Source of the DNA: Nageia nagi
Taxonomy: Eukaryota > Pinophyta
DNA: 64,000 nucleotides
NCBI GenBank assembly: GCA_050084985.1
Contig: JBITNC010000001.1
Span: 58,528,001-58,592,000, forward strand
Direction: 5' to 3'
Shown piece by piece: positions 11,481 to 24,518 of the stretch. The notes beneath the pieces were generated by a model that was not told where the DNA came from, did no database searches, and saw only the letters and a list, made by a program, of their open reading frames with translations. Both the position numbers and the translations under genes were made by a program. Positions within the stretch are counted from its first letter, which is position 1. Each line of letters opens with the position of its first letter.

Positions 11481-14400
11481 CATGAAGAGGTGATGCAAAA
11501 GTATAATTACAAGGAATAATCTACATAAAAAGAGATTTAGAGAATAGGAACCACAATGGGAGGAGATATATTGCATATTGAACATGTATCAAAAAATGTA
11601 GTTAAGCAAAGTTAGACGGCATGAGAGATATTGTTCTAAGGAGGCATGTAATTCTTCATGGAGTCATGTAATGGATTTAATACATAATTATCCATTGTTG
11701 TGGTTAATTATTGGAATGATGCAAGGTGCATGATGAATAATTTAGAAGTTATCTTCAATCAAGAGACAACTGTTGAAATAATTAAGATAAACAATTAGGG
11801 TAATAAAATCAATAGGGAGATAAATTACAATAAGGGTGGGATTAACAATTTTCTAAAAATAGGGGATAAATTATCAAATGCAAAATAGATATGAAATAAT
11901 TAGTCTATCAGATCTATGGGACAAATTAGTCAAAGGCTTAATGCAATATATTACTATAGAGGGCATCATAAAGAGGTATTTGCTCATCATTATGGGTTAA
12001 TGAATTATTTATGAATTCTTGAATTGCTTAATATCCCTTTGTTTATTTTTAATTCCATGGGGAACTCAATTAGTAAATTTAAAAGTAATGAGGCTAAAAT
12101 ATCACTCCAAGGGGTTATAAAGCTAGTATTTTCCATCTCCTGTACAAGAAATCATAGACCAAAACCCTTAATTGGGATAAATGTATAAGAGGATAATACA
12201 CCCTTATCCCAAATTTTAAAAGATAAAAATGAAGTAAAAAAGGATAAGAAAACAACTACAAAAGGAAAGGAAGATGTAATAGAAGTGAGGTCCTCGTGTT
12301 TCCTATCCACCATAAGAGAGTATATATGTAAGAAATTATAAAATAAAATAAATTTCCAAATTGGGGCAACGAAAAGAAGCATCTCAAATGGTTTCAAGTA
12401 TAACAAGGGGGAGTAAAATATTAATGGAGAATACCAAGAAGAAGATGAATTAAGCACAAGAGGTTATTTACCTTGAACAAGAACCATAATGAGAAGAGAT
12501 ACCAAAATTAAAGAGAAGGGGAAAGTAAAAAGAGAATTTAGATTCTAAGATTCAAAATAATGGTATTTAAGTGAACAAGATGAAACATATTTCACAATAT
12601 CATGTTGGCTGAAGTAATGGTTAGAAAGAGAGAAACAATTTCATTATTGGAGGAGTTATTAAGGAATTTACCAAAATGAAAATTCATATGGAAGAAGATA
12701 TCTAGAAAGTACTAAAAAAAAATATGATACATAGAGACCTTTAGATTAAAATATGAAAATAATGAAAATGAACCTAAACCCATATAGATACATAGAGTTT
12801 TACCAAAATATTAGAGAAAGCAATTGGGTTTTTCTTTATAGACCATGGAAAGAGGTTTACTTACTAGAAGGCTAAAGGGAATAATTGGTTTTTGTTATAC
12901 ATGCACCAAGATATATTTTTGTAGGCATATATATGTATAATACATGCCCAATATGAGGATTTTATAATAGAAAGTGTAACTTATAAAGCACTAAAATAAA
13001 ATGCTTAAGTTTCTTTATTTTTGTAAAATATAGAGATATAGAGCTCATCTTATAATATCTCAATATAAAGGTTATAGGAGAGCCTTTCAAAACTCTTAAT
13101 TTTTTAATTAATGTATTTACTCTATTAATAAAAAAATAAAATTAAGGAAGAAATAACATAGAGTACCTCATCTAAAAATGGTTTGATTACAAATGAGAGG
13201 AGACATTGATGAGTGAAAACAATGTCTCTCCCTTGATTCAATGATTTGATGTTATATGGGTGAGGGTATAACTTCAAATACAAATTAATATCCTTCATTG
13301 TATTTATAGAAATTAGGTTTTCATATGACTATTATCAATGAAGTGTAAGGGTCTACATTTGACCCACATCTATGATTGGGAAAGTTTCTCCTCTTCATGT
13401 GAATTTGGTATAGCAATTTTTGAAATAAAGACTATAGTGGTAATAATTAAACTTAATTCAATATCCATGATTCATTTTCCCTTTTCCTTAGTTCATGGGT
13501 ATTTTGGGTATGAAGTGTCAAGTTTTGAAGGTTGAGTCTTGATGAAGAGAGATTAAACATTCATATTTGAAGTACTAATCACTTAATGTAAGTCACACCA
13601 CTTTCTAATTTTTCATTTCTATGGTTTCCTATCTTGGGACAACTTCTTTTTCCTCTAGTTAGTATTTCATGATTATTTTCCATATTTATCTAGTTTCTTT
13701 GGAGAAGTATTACCTTTATTGTTTTGAATTTTAATGCTTGGATTTTTAACTAAATCATAAGTTGTCTTAGTTTTTCTTTAATGCTTATGCTCAAGCTTAA
13801 AATAATATTAAAAGTGTCAATAATCATTTTACACTTGAAAAGATCCATATCCTCCTAGATATACCAATGCATTCCATTATGATATTTGAGAATCTAGTGC
13901 TTCTCAAAATCCTTCATATTAATTTTTGTGGATAGAGAATGGAAAGCATCACTATAATCTTATACAAATTATTATTTACCTTATATTTTCTTCTAACACA
14001 TGTACTGATCATAATAGATTCCCATGAAATAATATTCATCTTTGACAACTTTCATGAATTCCATGTGTGGTGGTTAATCATATATTAGCTAGTGTATATT
14101 TTCGATAAATTCTTGATATGTAAAGATAATTTGAAAAGTGTAAAGGTGATTTTCTCACTATAAAAGAAGTGATTGATGGAGAGATAAGATCATAGCTAGT
14201 TTAGCTACTTCTCAATAATTTGAGCATTTTTCTTACCTTCAAATGTCATAATGTTGAAATTCAATTGAATCTTGAAGGGTATTAGAGTTATAGATAAGTA
14301 TATTGTTGAGGAGGAAGCATCGAAATTTGTTATGAAAATCTATTGCAAGACCTACAATAATTGATCCCACATTTGATTCATCTATCATTTCAATGTTTCA

Positions 14401-15165
14401 TTCATCATTTCTTTGAGGGGTCAATTATTTTAATAGATTTTATTTCCATTTGAGATTATTTGACTCAATCATACAAATAGTGAAAAGAATCGTATATATG
14501 TCAAGCCTGATATGTTGATAAGATGATATTTTTAAAAGGTACATGCACTCATAAGATAATTACTCTAGTACTACTTAAATAAGAGTGCCTTATTTAATTT
14601 GTAGACTATACTAATGATATTCAATGAATTATCAACAAAAGATAATAACCAATAAAAAGTGTCAAAACAAAAGGAAGAGATAATATATAAGCCAACATTT
14701 ATTTTAAATGAATAAAAATAAACTACATTCAATAAAATAATGAATATAATTGCATATTGTATGCATAATAAAAATATCAAAACCTAAAAAAGAGGTGAAG
14801 AACAAATATATTACAACATTTAGCAATCTTTATAGAAAGAGATGTAGTGTTGTACAAGTGTATCCTAAAGTTTTGTAGGAAGAATCTTTTCTATTGTATC
14901 TCTTTTCCTTTCTCTAAATATCTCTTCCTCATTATAAATATAAGAAAGCTAGAATTTTACAAGGCCAAGTAACAATTAGATTGTTGAAGGTAAACCATTT
15001 CAAATGCTTTATATTCTACCAAAGCTTTAGGGTTGCTAAAGTTATATGGAAAACTTAACAATTCCACTAAGGAAAGAAAATAAGGTTATTAGAATTCATT
15101 ATAGCTTGAAAGCTATAAAATATTTTATTCTCTAAGAGTCAATAGTTCAATATCAAGATGTTGAT
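11481..15165. other. no recognisable gene
   Basis: AT-rich DNA with only short chance frames (for example 12152-12457 minus, 13338-13535 plus, 14571-14780 minus). None contains a motif I recognise. It may be old LINE or LTR noncoding sequence, but nothing in it supports a specific call. Confidence 0.5.
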
Positions 15166-15362
15166 GTGAACTCCAAAAAAGTTAAAATGCTCAAGGGTAT
15201 AAAATAAAAGAACTCAAAAGGACCAAAGAAGCTATGAAGAATTATGCAAATTGGGACATTGGGTTTGATAAGCTAATATGGTTAGAGAAAAAGTTTGGAT
15301 CATCATACCATAAAGGAAATGGAAGAAAGAAAGCCCAAGGTACTTTGCTAGATCATAACTAA
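15166..15362 (+). pseudogene. possible copia gag remnant
   Basis: An uninterrupted stretch of about 55 codons reads KELKRTKEAMKNYANW, then DIGFDKLIWLEKKFG and SSYHKGNGRKKAQ. This coiled, lysine-rich segment followed by a GxG-type end resembles the linker that follows the zinc knuckle in some Sire-like plant copia gag proteins. The surroundings are uninformative and the call is weak. Confidence 0.2.
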
Positions 15363-16199
15363 AAAACTTAAGTTAGGCATGTTGTCAAAGATTGAGATTT
15401 AAGTCTAATAATATCCACTTGGATCACTTTGAGATATCATCCTCACATAAATGATAACATAAATGTGGAAAAAAATCATGAAGAACTCATAGTTACAAAT
15501 CCAATTCCATATCATACCTTTATTTTGAGGATGATCATAAGATAAATATTAACAATCTAGTATCTCTTTTGTCTCACAAAAATTCATGTGATAGGCTTTT
15601 ATTACTTGTCTTATTATTTTTCTAACAATATTTGGCATAGTACATATTTCTACTAATGTGAAGTTCTATTCTTTCTTATAATATTAGAGATACATGAACT
15701 TTATACAAGGCTTAAGGAAATAAGGTCAAACATTATATCCACATAATACTTTATTTTTTTGAGATGAAATATACACTCTACTTTGACTTTACACAATCTT
15801 AAGGGGGAAAATATAGATATTTGCATGCTTTACCTAAAAATATAAAATTTATGTTTTTAGATAATCATCATACATAATTTTTTTTAAAAGTGCATAACAA
15901 CACATCATTTTCTATTAACACCTAAAAAGGAATTTTAATTTAATGAAAATACCATTTTAGGTATTTGAAATAATTTATTAAATAAATTCTCTTTTCTATG
16001 TGCACTCTCATCTACCTTTATGTTTTGTAGTAATAGTTCGACTCAACATCACAATAAGCCTAAGGAGAAGCCTTAGCACTAGACCTATTGCCTATAAAGG
16101 TGGAGGGGTTATGCATGATCAAAGAGAGGACATGGCATTAAATAATCTTGAATCCTTTATAGGTGGGAATATACTTGTGTCAATCTTGATCGATGTTTC

Positions 16200-16204
16200 T
16201 AAAT
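16200..16204 (+). repeat. target-site duplication TAAAT (left)
   Basis: TAAAT immediately precedes the 5' LTR and is repeated at 24514-24518 immediately after the 3' LTR. The 5-bp size is the usual length for copia integrase. Confidence 0.9.
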
Positions 16205-16698
16205 TGTTGGAATGTATAATGCATTATTATAAAGGTTGTATTAAATCTTCTATGTAAATTCACTAATACTTAAGGGTATCATGTGATACCTTAAGTATTT
16301 AAGTGAATATGATAATGTAACTTGTCCTACACTCCATGTCATGAGCATGCCCCTTGGGTAAAAGGATGTGCATGTCATGCTTTTGTATATTGGATAAAAG
16401 GGTGATTCAAAGAGGGATTTTGGCCTATAAATAGAAGGATCTCTCTTTGTGATAACGCACCAATTTGTGGAGTAAAGTTATGCTATAGGATAGAAGTGTA
16501 GGAGTTGAGATTAGGAGGATTGTAAGAGAATAGTTTTTGTGAATGAAGTAAAGATCTAATTAGTGGATGTACTCCTAGTTGGAGGAACTATTTACATCTT
16601 GTGTTGTGAGATTGCTTTGTGAGTTTATTAGATGTAATTGCAAGCTTTCATGTGATCTTGGTTAATTAGAAATTATCTTGTTAGTGTTAATTCCTTCA
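16205..16698 (+). repeat. 5' LTR of copia element (494 bp)
   Basis: Begins TGTTGGAATG and ends CCTTCA. It carries an intact TATA box (CCTATAAATAG, 16424-16434), the likely start region for the genomic RNA. The 3' LTR has the same position mutated to TATGAAT. A long imperfect inverted repeat lies at 16258-16308. Confidence 0.93.
16258..16308 (+). promoter_or_regulatory. imperfect palindrome in LTR U3
   Basis: The left arm ATTCACT-AATACTTAAGGG-TATCA and the right arm TGATACC-TTAAGTATT-TAAGTGAAT pair almost completely around a TG centre. The copy in the 3' LTR is at 24073-24123. The related element at 46739-51949 has a palindrome of the same size at the same distance from its LTR start, built on a partly different sequence. 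Function unknown. Confidence 0.7.
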
Positions 16699-16701
16699 AA
16701 T

Positions 16702-16713
16702 TGATATCAGAGC
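16702..16713 (+). other. primer-binding site
   Basis: TGATATCAGAGC begins three bases after the LTR end and differs by one base from TGGTATCAGAGC, the standard complement of the 3' end of plant initiator tRNA-Met used by most copia elements. Confidence 0.85.
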
Positions 16714-19362
16714 AAGTGTGAAAGCTCTTATTCTTAATGTGGAAACTACATCTTGTGATCCCTATTGGTGAGGTAAAACTAAGATAAAGTATAATTTACC
16801 TCCTCTTTTTTATTATCTTATAGATTATTGCATTATGTTACTAACATAATTTGTGTTGCGATAGTCCTTGTTTATGACAAAATTTGCTTAAAATATCAAT
16901 ATATTTTGTTGTATACTAACATATCTTATTGTTAGTTGCAATTGTTTAAAATTAACCTATTGTTATAATTTTGCATATCTTTTTTTTAAGGTTTTATTAT
17001 GTATTTAAATAAAAATATACTACATTTTTTCCCTTCAAAATTATATGCAATTTTTTTGTTGAAAAATTTATATAATTTTGCCTACCTTAGTTCCCTTATC
17101 AAAATAGTTGCATTTTACAAATATCTATTTTAACTATTTTGATACTAACCACAAAAATTGAAAGCAACTATAATTTATTACATCTTTTTTTATTCAACAG
17201 AAAAAAGAAAACTTAGAGAACACAAAATTTATTATAAATATAATACCTTTCTACTATATTTATATTTTATTACAAAAAATATATGTATGGGAAGATTTTT
17301 TTTGCATCCATATATTTTTTAAAATGTCTGCATTTCATTTTAAATTTATTCCTCCATGAGGTGGTGGCTCCCTAATACGGTGTGGAGGTATACGGTGGTG
17401 ATTATAAAGGTGGCCCTCGATGGTGAAGGCATATGATGGTAGTGGTAGCCCTCAACAGTGGAGGCCAATGACAATGATGGCTATGGATTGAAGCACCCCC
17501 CTCTACTCTGTTGCAACCCTGTGAACATCGCGACCTATTGATTGTGTCTTTCACATTGACCCAGGAATAATTTTTTTTTCTTTTCATGCATTATTTTTTT
17601 GGTTTCTTGTAAGAAAACTTAAGGTATTTCCATTTAATAAACCTGACATGGAGTGTTTAAAGATAAATTTTTTCCATTAATAAAATTTAACTTGGATTAA
17701 ACTAAAACTTCAAAATCAATGCTTGGAGTATTCCTTAAGTAAAACTTAAATTTTTTACTTGGAGTGTTTAAAACTTCTGACTTGAAGTGCTTAAAGAAAA
17801 TTTGCATTAATAACTTAGTCCAAAAAAATTAAATGAATTGCCATCATTTCCTCTCAAGTGCTAAGGAAATAATTTTATGCTGGAAGGTAAATTCCTTGAC
17901 TTGACCAAATTACTTTCAAAAAATGCAATTCCATCATTAAAAATGTGAAATTTTTAGCATTTACTAAGTGCTCAATTAAAATGCATTTCTTTAAAAGTTT
18001 GATGGTTAGATAGGTATTTATTTTGAAAATATATTCAAGCATGCTTATTCAAGAAGGGATCCATTTTAAGTAAAAAAAAGGGGGGGGATTTGTATAATTT
18101 TTTACTTAAAACTTTATCTAGATTTTGCATGCTAAATTTTTTAATGCATGCCTCTTAATTTTATTAAGTCAATATTGCATGCTTGCTTAATTTTTTTTTT
18201 TTTTTGCATACTTACTTAATTTTTTAAGTTATGGATTGATGCATGCTTCCTAATCCTTAAGTTAAATAGTGCATACTTATTACTTAATCTATTGGAATGA
18301 TGCATACTTTTGTAAATTTTTAAAGTTATGTGAATAATACATTTTTTTGCTTAATGCTTAAAGCATAATTTTTTTTAATGCATGCTCAAGGACTTAAAAA
18401 AAAATTTAAGATGCATGCTTATGACTTAAGAATGCATGTTGAGTATTTATCCTTCATGCAAAGATAACTTATGCAATCTTTGGAATTAATACATGCTTAT
18501 GTTTAAGTATTTTTCTTTTTTTTTTTTTTGCAAAATGAACTTGAGCAAAATATGAACTTGTGTAAAGATGTCCTTTAGGGGTTAGTAAATAAAATCCATT
18601 GGACACTTAGGTTTCAAGTTATGAATGGATGATGTTTAATTTTATACTCTTTTACTTCATACTTTTGCATTTTGCTTTATTTACTTATGCAAAAATCGCA
18701 AATATTGATATCAACAACCCCTTAAAATGAACACAACTGCACATACATTTTGCAACATGACTTGTTTGGGGAGCCATGAGGTGAGGATAGGTGGACTAGA
18801 TCTTTTAATTTGACAATCCAAATGGTGAAAAGTTTGTATTTCTTAATTACCTCTAAGTTCTCTATTGGTATGGATTTAACTCTATTAGGTGGATAGGCAT
18901 GTGTGTAGTGATACCACATGTTTGCATGTCCATCAAGGATTATCTTGATAACCTAAGAGAAAAACTTGAAACCTAATCAAAATTAATAATTTGGTTGATT
19001 CAATAAATATCAAAACCTTAAAAAAGAGCTAATACTTCTCCTTGTGAGAGTATATTACTACTCAAGGGGAACTAGTTGAGGATTGGTAGGACCTAGACTC
19101 CTCTTGTGTGGGCATCCACATGAAGGCTTAATTTTAGGGAAGAAAATAAGCCTCAACAATGTCACTTTACATCTATGATTCTTGACATGAGAAATGTATT
19201 TGAGTACATGGGTTATTATTTGAATTATAAAATATTTTCACTTGTGAATCAAATCAAGCATGTATGTAGTGTTAAATGTAACATATATTATTTACTTGGT
19301 TAAAACTTAACATTTTGTTTATTGAAAATATATGCTTATTATTTCACATTTTTATGTAGCAA
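16714..19362 (+). other. long 5' leader of the copia element
   Basis: About 2.65 kb between PBS and the first recognisable gag codons, unusually long for copia. It contains a GC-richer patch at 17350-17580, homopolymer runs of A and T, and at about 18110-18480 a degenerate repetition of the words GCATGCTT and TTAAGTTA. No domain is recognisable. Part of it could be a later insertion, but no flanking duplication was found. Confidence 0.5.
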
Positions 19363-22300
19363 ATGGAAGAATCTTTTTACCCAAACACATTCTTGATGGT
19401 TCCAACTATGGAATTTGAAAACCTTAGATGAGAGTCGAATTGCAAGTAAGGAAGCTATGAAAAATAGTGAATGAGAACCTTGTACCTCTTACAGATGAGA
19501 AGGCACTAGAGCTTACAATACAGAGAATGAGTTAGCAACCTCCATGATTTACTGTGCATTTTTAGATGATGTGCTCCTGATGATATCCTCTTCAACCTCA
19601 GTAAAAGAATCATGGGATAAGCTAAAATAAATCTACCTTGGTTCAAACTTTTTAAGAATTTTACCATTCTCCAAAAGTTACTTCAATCTTATCAAAGGGA
19701 AGATGAAAATATGGTTATGTACTTGAATAAAATATTGATCTAAGGACCTAACTTATTGCTCATGGATGCAATTGAATCAATGATGAGTTCATAATCTTCA
19801 TCATTCTTCAAAGCCTCTCTTCAAAATTTAAAAACTTTTTAATAGTTATAGAAATAAGGCTTGATGATGAAGAAGTCATCTCCCTTGAGAATCTTTCAGA
19901 GCACCTATTGAAGCATGAGAAAACCCTTAAGAATAAAAGGTTGATTTCTTCTCCTAAGGATAATAACGTTACTTTTAGAGCAACCAAAACTCCTTTGAAG
20001 AAGTTTAACCATCAAAAGAAATCTTACCTTTATTCCTCTAAAAGGTTTGAGAAAATAGGTAGTGACTACAATAGCAATAGGAACAACAAAAATAACAAAC
20101 ACAAAGTAGGAACAATAGTAACAACAATCATTTCAAGCAAAGAGATGGAAAAGGGAAAGCAAACACTCCTTATCTTAAAAAAAATTTGATGGCAATTGTA
20201 ACTATTATGGCATTCAATGTCATAAAGAATTTGATTGTTACAAAAAAAATGAGGAAAAGTACAAAGGTAATAAAAATGTAAAGAACTATAAAAGAAAGAA
20301 GAATACTCATGCTGGTTTTTCTACGACACTCTACTCCATGTCTCACACTTTTTCATCTGAATGGATTGTTGACTCTAGTTGCACTAATCATCTATGCTTT
20401 GAAAAAAAAAAGTTTAAAAACTTTCATAAGCATAATAAAGATGCAATTATGATAGGTGATAACTCTACCCTTGAAGTCCAGGAATTGGAAGTGTGCTAAT
20501 TCATGGAAATGTTTTTGAAAATATTTTTTATGTTTTTAAGTTAAGGATGAACCTTCTCTCCATGATCCAAGTTGCTAGAAAAAGGTACTCTTTGAAGTTC
20601 AACTCTCAAAGCTGGCACATTAAAAAAGGACTTGCCACTTTGGTTAAAAAATGTATGAAAGATAACCTCTACATTGTGAATCAAGTTCCATCAAAGATGT
20701 GTCTTATTTGTAGTATGTGTTCTAAAGGCAATCTTTGGTACCATCATTTAAGGCATTTTAACCACAAGAGTATTCAAGTCATGAAAGACCAAAAACTCAT
20801 AGAAGGTTTACTTTCAATTTCTCCTTTGGTTGGTCTATGCGAGAAGTGCATTCTTGGTAAGAAGTATAGATAAAAGTTTGAAAAAGATAAAGCAACAAGA
20901 GCATCTCAACTTCTTCAACTTAAGTCATTTGGAGGAGAATCTTATATCTTGATCTTCATTGATGACTTTAGTAGGATGACCTTTCGGTATCTACTTAAGC
21001 ATAAGGATCAAACCTTTGAGAGTTTTAAAATTTTTAAGGCTTTTGTTGAGAATCAAAATAACTTTAAAATCAAGATGTTGAGATTAGATAATGGGAGAGA
21101 ATATAACAATAATGAATTCAATGACTATTGTGTTAAGTATGGAATCAAGAGGTAGTTTACGATTCCTTACACTCTTTAACAAAATGATGTTATCGAAAGA
21201 AAAAATAGAATAATTATGGAGATGGCTAAATGCATGTTTGGTAATCTTCCTAAATTCTTATGGGGTGAAGCTTGAGCACTACTATTTACACCTTTAATAG
21301 GTGTCCCACAAAATTTGTTCAAAGAAAAACTCCTTTTAAAGCATGGTTAAGAAGAAAACCTAACATTTCTCACCTTAGGATGTTTGGTTGTAAAACATTC
21401 TCCTACATTGTATCTGAGAAAAGGAAGAAGTTAGACAAAAGAGCTAAAAAATGCATCTTTATGAGTTATGATAGTCAGCATAGAGGTTACAAGCTCTACT
21501 CTCCAACCTATAAAGTAGTGTCCATTTCAATGGATATAAAATTCAATGAACTTCTTGAAGAATCTACTTCTAACGAGGATGTTGATGATCTAAAGTACTC
21601 TTTAGTTACTCTTAGCTAGTTGGATATTAATATAGATAAGTTACCATAGGAATAAAATTCTTCAACATTAAAGGTAACAAGAAGCATGACCTTGAATAAA
21701 TCCTTAATTACCAAGATTGACAACAACCATGAGCCTTAACCTTGAAAGAAGCTTCTAAGCACGAGTGCTGGATGGAAGCCATGAAAGTGGAGTATGAGGC
21801 ACTTATGAAAAATAAAACTTAGAACTTGGTTCCTTATCCTAATGATAAGAATGTGATTGGCAATAAGTGGATCTACAAGGTCAAGTTCAATTTAGTTGGA
21901 GATATTGAGAAATACAAGGTAAGGTTAGTAGCTAAAGGTTTTGCTCAGAAATACGATGTAGATTATGAAGCAACCTTTGCTTCCATGGCAAAGATGCCTA
22001 CTGTAACAGTTATTCTTACTCTTTTTGCAGCTCAAAGATGGAAATTTTTTCAACTCGATATCAAGAGTACATTTCTTAATGGTGACTTGGATGTGGAAAT
22101 CTTCATAAATCAACCAGAAGGGTTTATTATAGAAGGTAAAGAGTCTTTTGTATGCAAGCTAAAAAAGTCTTTGTATGGACTTAAGCAAGCACCTCAAGCC
22201 TAGTATAGAAAGATTTTAAGGTACTTTGCAGACATTAGATTCTCCAAGTGTTTTTTGGACTTCGATCTATATGTGTTCAATCAAGGAAAAGACATGGTCT

Positions 22301-23274
22301 TGATTCTCCTTTATGTGGATAATCTTTTGATTATTGGAAACAATGATGAAATCATTCAAAAGTGTATATCCAAACATAAGGTAATATTTGAAATGATTGA
22401 TCTTGTCTCTTGCACTACTATCTTGGAATGCAAGTGTATCAATATAAGGATTATACTTACCTTAGTTAATCTAAGTATATATCAAATATCTTGTAGAAGT
22501 TTAGAATGAAGGAGTGTAGATATGTTGTAATCTCAATCTCTCCTGAAATCACTATTTCTCTAAGCTCCAACTCTCAGTTAGCTGATGCTATAGCTTACAA
22601 GCAATTAATTGGTAGACTTTTGTATTTGACTATATCCAAGCTAGATATTACCTATACGATGAATCTAATGGCACAATTCATGAAAAAACCTTATGTTAGC
22701 ACCTCAATGCTATTAAGAAAATTTTGAAGTATGTTGCAGGGACTAAAGATCTTGCTCTCAAGTACTCCAAGTTACCCTTATTTTTTCTCTCTCGATTCTC
22801 AGATTTTGACTATGGAGGAGATAGAGATGATATGAAGTCAACCTCTACGTATGTGTTTAGCATTTGGTTCATGTGCTATCTCTTGGACTTCTAAGAAGAA
22901 ACCTAATATTTCTCTTTCCATCATAAAATTCAAATATCATGCCATGTTTGTTGCAACCCAGAAGCCATTTGGCTAAGGCATCTTCTAAAAGAAATTGGTA
23001 TGAGCAAGGTGGCTCATTTTTTATCTCTTTAGATAATTAGTCAGCTATTTCTTTGGTTAAGAATCTAATGTTCCATCAAAAAATAAAACATGTGAAAATC
23101 CATACCCATTTTGTCAAAGAGAAACTTCTTGAAGACATCATACACCTAGAGTATTGTGCATCCACCTTGAACTCTACTGATGTGTTCACCAAGTCCCTTC
23201 CAAAAGTTCAATTTTATACATTAAGGGATGCTATTAGGTTGGTGAAGTTACCCTCAAGGGGGAGTGAAGTTTGA
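19363..23274 (+). pseudogene. copia gag-pol, multiply broken
   Basis: Gag starts near ATG 19363. A zinc knuckle at about 20190-20235 has its second Cys replaced by Tyr (CNYYG). The protease segment IVDSSCTNHLCF at about 20365 reads DSS in place of DSG. GAG-pre-integrase ends CEKCILGKKYR, then an in-frame TAA at 20871-20873. The integrase core lacks about 12 residues, including the HSD motif with the first catalytic Asp. The RT spans about 21830-22200 (KARLVAKGF-like, QLDIKSTFLNGDLD, SLYGLKQAP), with the catalytic box reading YVDN at about 22313. RNase H is badly decayed. The C-terminus LPSRGSEV and stop at 23274 match the minus-strand relative. Confidence 0.9.
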
Positions 23275-23418
23275 ATTCTTATGTTGAATTTATATTTATG
23301 ATGACAACTTCACCCCTAGGAGGATTTTTTGTTGTATAGTGTTGATTTTGTTATACACCTTCATGGTAAGTTCGCTCTATGTGAGGAACTTGTTGTATAA
23401 ATTGGCTGATCTTGTACT

Positions 23419-23556
23419 ATTCAATTATCCATATGTGAAGAACTCTTATGTGTCTTTTGGTATTATTCAATTATCCATATGTGAGGAACTCTTATGTGTC
23501 CTTTGGCACTGTTTAGTTATCTATATGTGAGGAACTCATATGTGCATGCTCTATTT
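23419..23556 (+). repeat. 46-bp tandem repeat, 3 units, in copia 3' region
   Basis: Units start at 23419, 23465 and 23511. Each contains ATTCAATTATCC and ATATGTGAGGAACTC or a close variant. The array lies between the pol stop codon and the polypurine tract. The related minus-strand element has a different array at the same relative place. Confidence 0.8.
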
Positions 23557-24008
23557 TGTAATGATAATCAACACATGTTTTATATACAGAAGATGACTAT
23601 AAGTTTTTAGCATGGCATCTTCGTGATAACTTATAGTGCACCATTGATCAGTTCATGATGGCATTTATATGATTCATCTATCCTTGTTAATATGAATATG
23701 ATGCATCTAATTGATCTTGTTATTTGAGTTGCTTAGGAATTACAGGTTCCTTTAAGACTGTAGGTTACTTACCTCAAATATGCAGGCTCTTGGAGACTCT
23801 TCATGACTTCCAGTTGAATGACTACTTCATGTACATTGAAACTAGTTATGGTTAATGATTGTATATGGCAAAGTAGTGAGTCCCCAAATTAGATCTTTCT
23901 TAGTTCACAAATATGTAAAAAATTCACATCTTTGTTGTATCTATTTGGAGGAGAACTCTCTTACTTTCTCTTCTTCTTCTCTCTTACTCGCTCTATACCA
24001 ATATTGCA

Positions 24009-24019
24009 TTAAGGGGTAG
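24009..24019 (+). other. polypurine tract
   Basis: TTAAGGGGTAG immediately precedes the 3' LTR (TGTTGG at 24020). The relative on the minus strand has TTAAGGGGGAG in the same position, so one purine has been lost here. Confidence 0.8.
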
Positions 24020-24513
24020 TGTTGGAATGTATAATGCATTATTATAAAGGTTGTATTAAATCTTCTATGTAAATTCACTAGTACTTAAGGGTATCATTTG
24101 ATACCTTAAGTATTTAAGTGAATATGATAATGTAACTTGTCCTAAACTCCATGTCATGAGCATGTACCTTGAGTAAAAGGATGTGCATGTCATGCTTTTG
24201 TACATTGGATAAAAGAGTGATCCAAAGAGGGATTTTGGCCTATGAATAGAAGGCTCCCTCTTTGTGATAACACACCAATTTGTGGAGTAAAGTTATGCTA
24301 TAGGATAGAAGTGTAGGAGTTGAGATTAGGAGGATTGTAAGAGAGTTGTATTTGTGAATGAAGTAAAGATCTAGATAGTGGATGTACTCCTAGTTGGAGA
24401 AACCACTTACATCTTATGTTGTGAGATTGCTTTGTGAGTTTGTTATATGTAATTGTGAACTTTCATGTGATCTTGGTTAATTAAGAATTATCTTGTTAGT
24501 TTTAATTCCTTCA
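24020..24513 (+). repeat. 3' LTR of copia element (494 bp)
   Basis: Same length and ends as the 5' LTR, with roughly 30 substitutions between them. Its TATA box has decayed (CCTATGAATAG at 24239-24249). The TSD copy TAAAT follows at 24514-24518. Confidence 0.93.
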
Positions 24514-24518
24514 TAAAT

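Larger units (their letters stand above)
16205..24513 (+). mobile_element. full-length Ty1/copia retrotransposon, inactive (subfamily A)
   Basis: 8,309-bp element with two 494-bp LTRs, 5-bp TSD, a PBS resembling the initiator-Met type, a 2.65-kb leader, gag-pol remnants, a short tandem array and a polypurine tract. The two LTRs differ at roughly 30 positions by eye, so the insertion is old. It is the same family as the minus-strand element at 46739-51949: the protein wording is close and the LTRs share organisation, though their sequence has diverged. Gag-pol carries many stops and deletions, so it cannot move by itself. Confidence 0.93.

Noticed and set aside
17402-17587. Short minus-strand frame in the GC-richer patch of the copia leader
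   Set aside because: 61 codons with no motif. Composition alone explains the openness.
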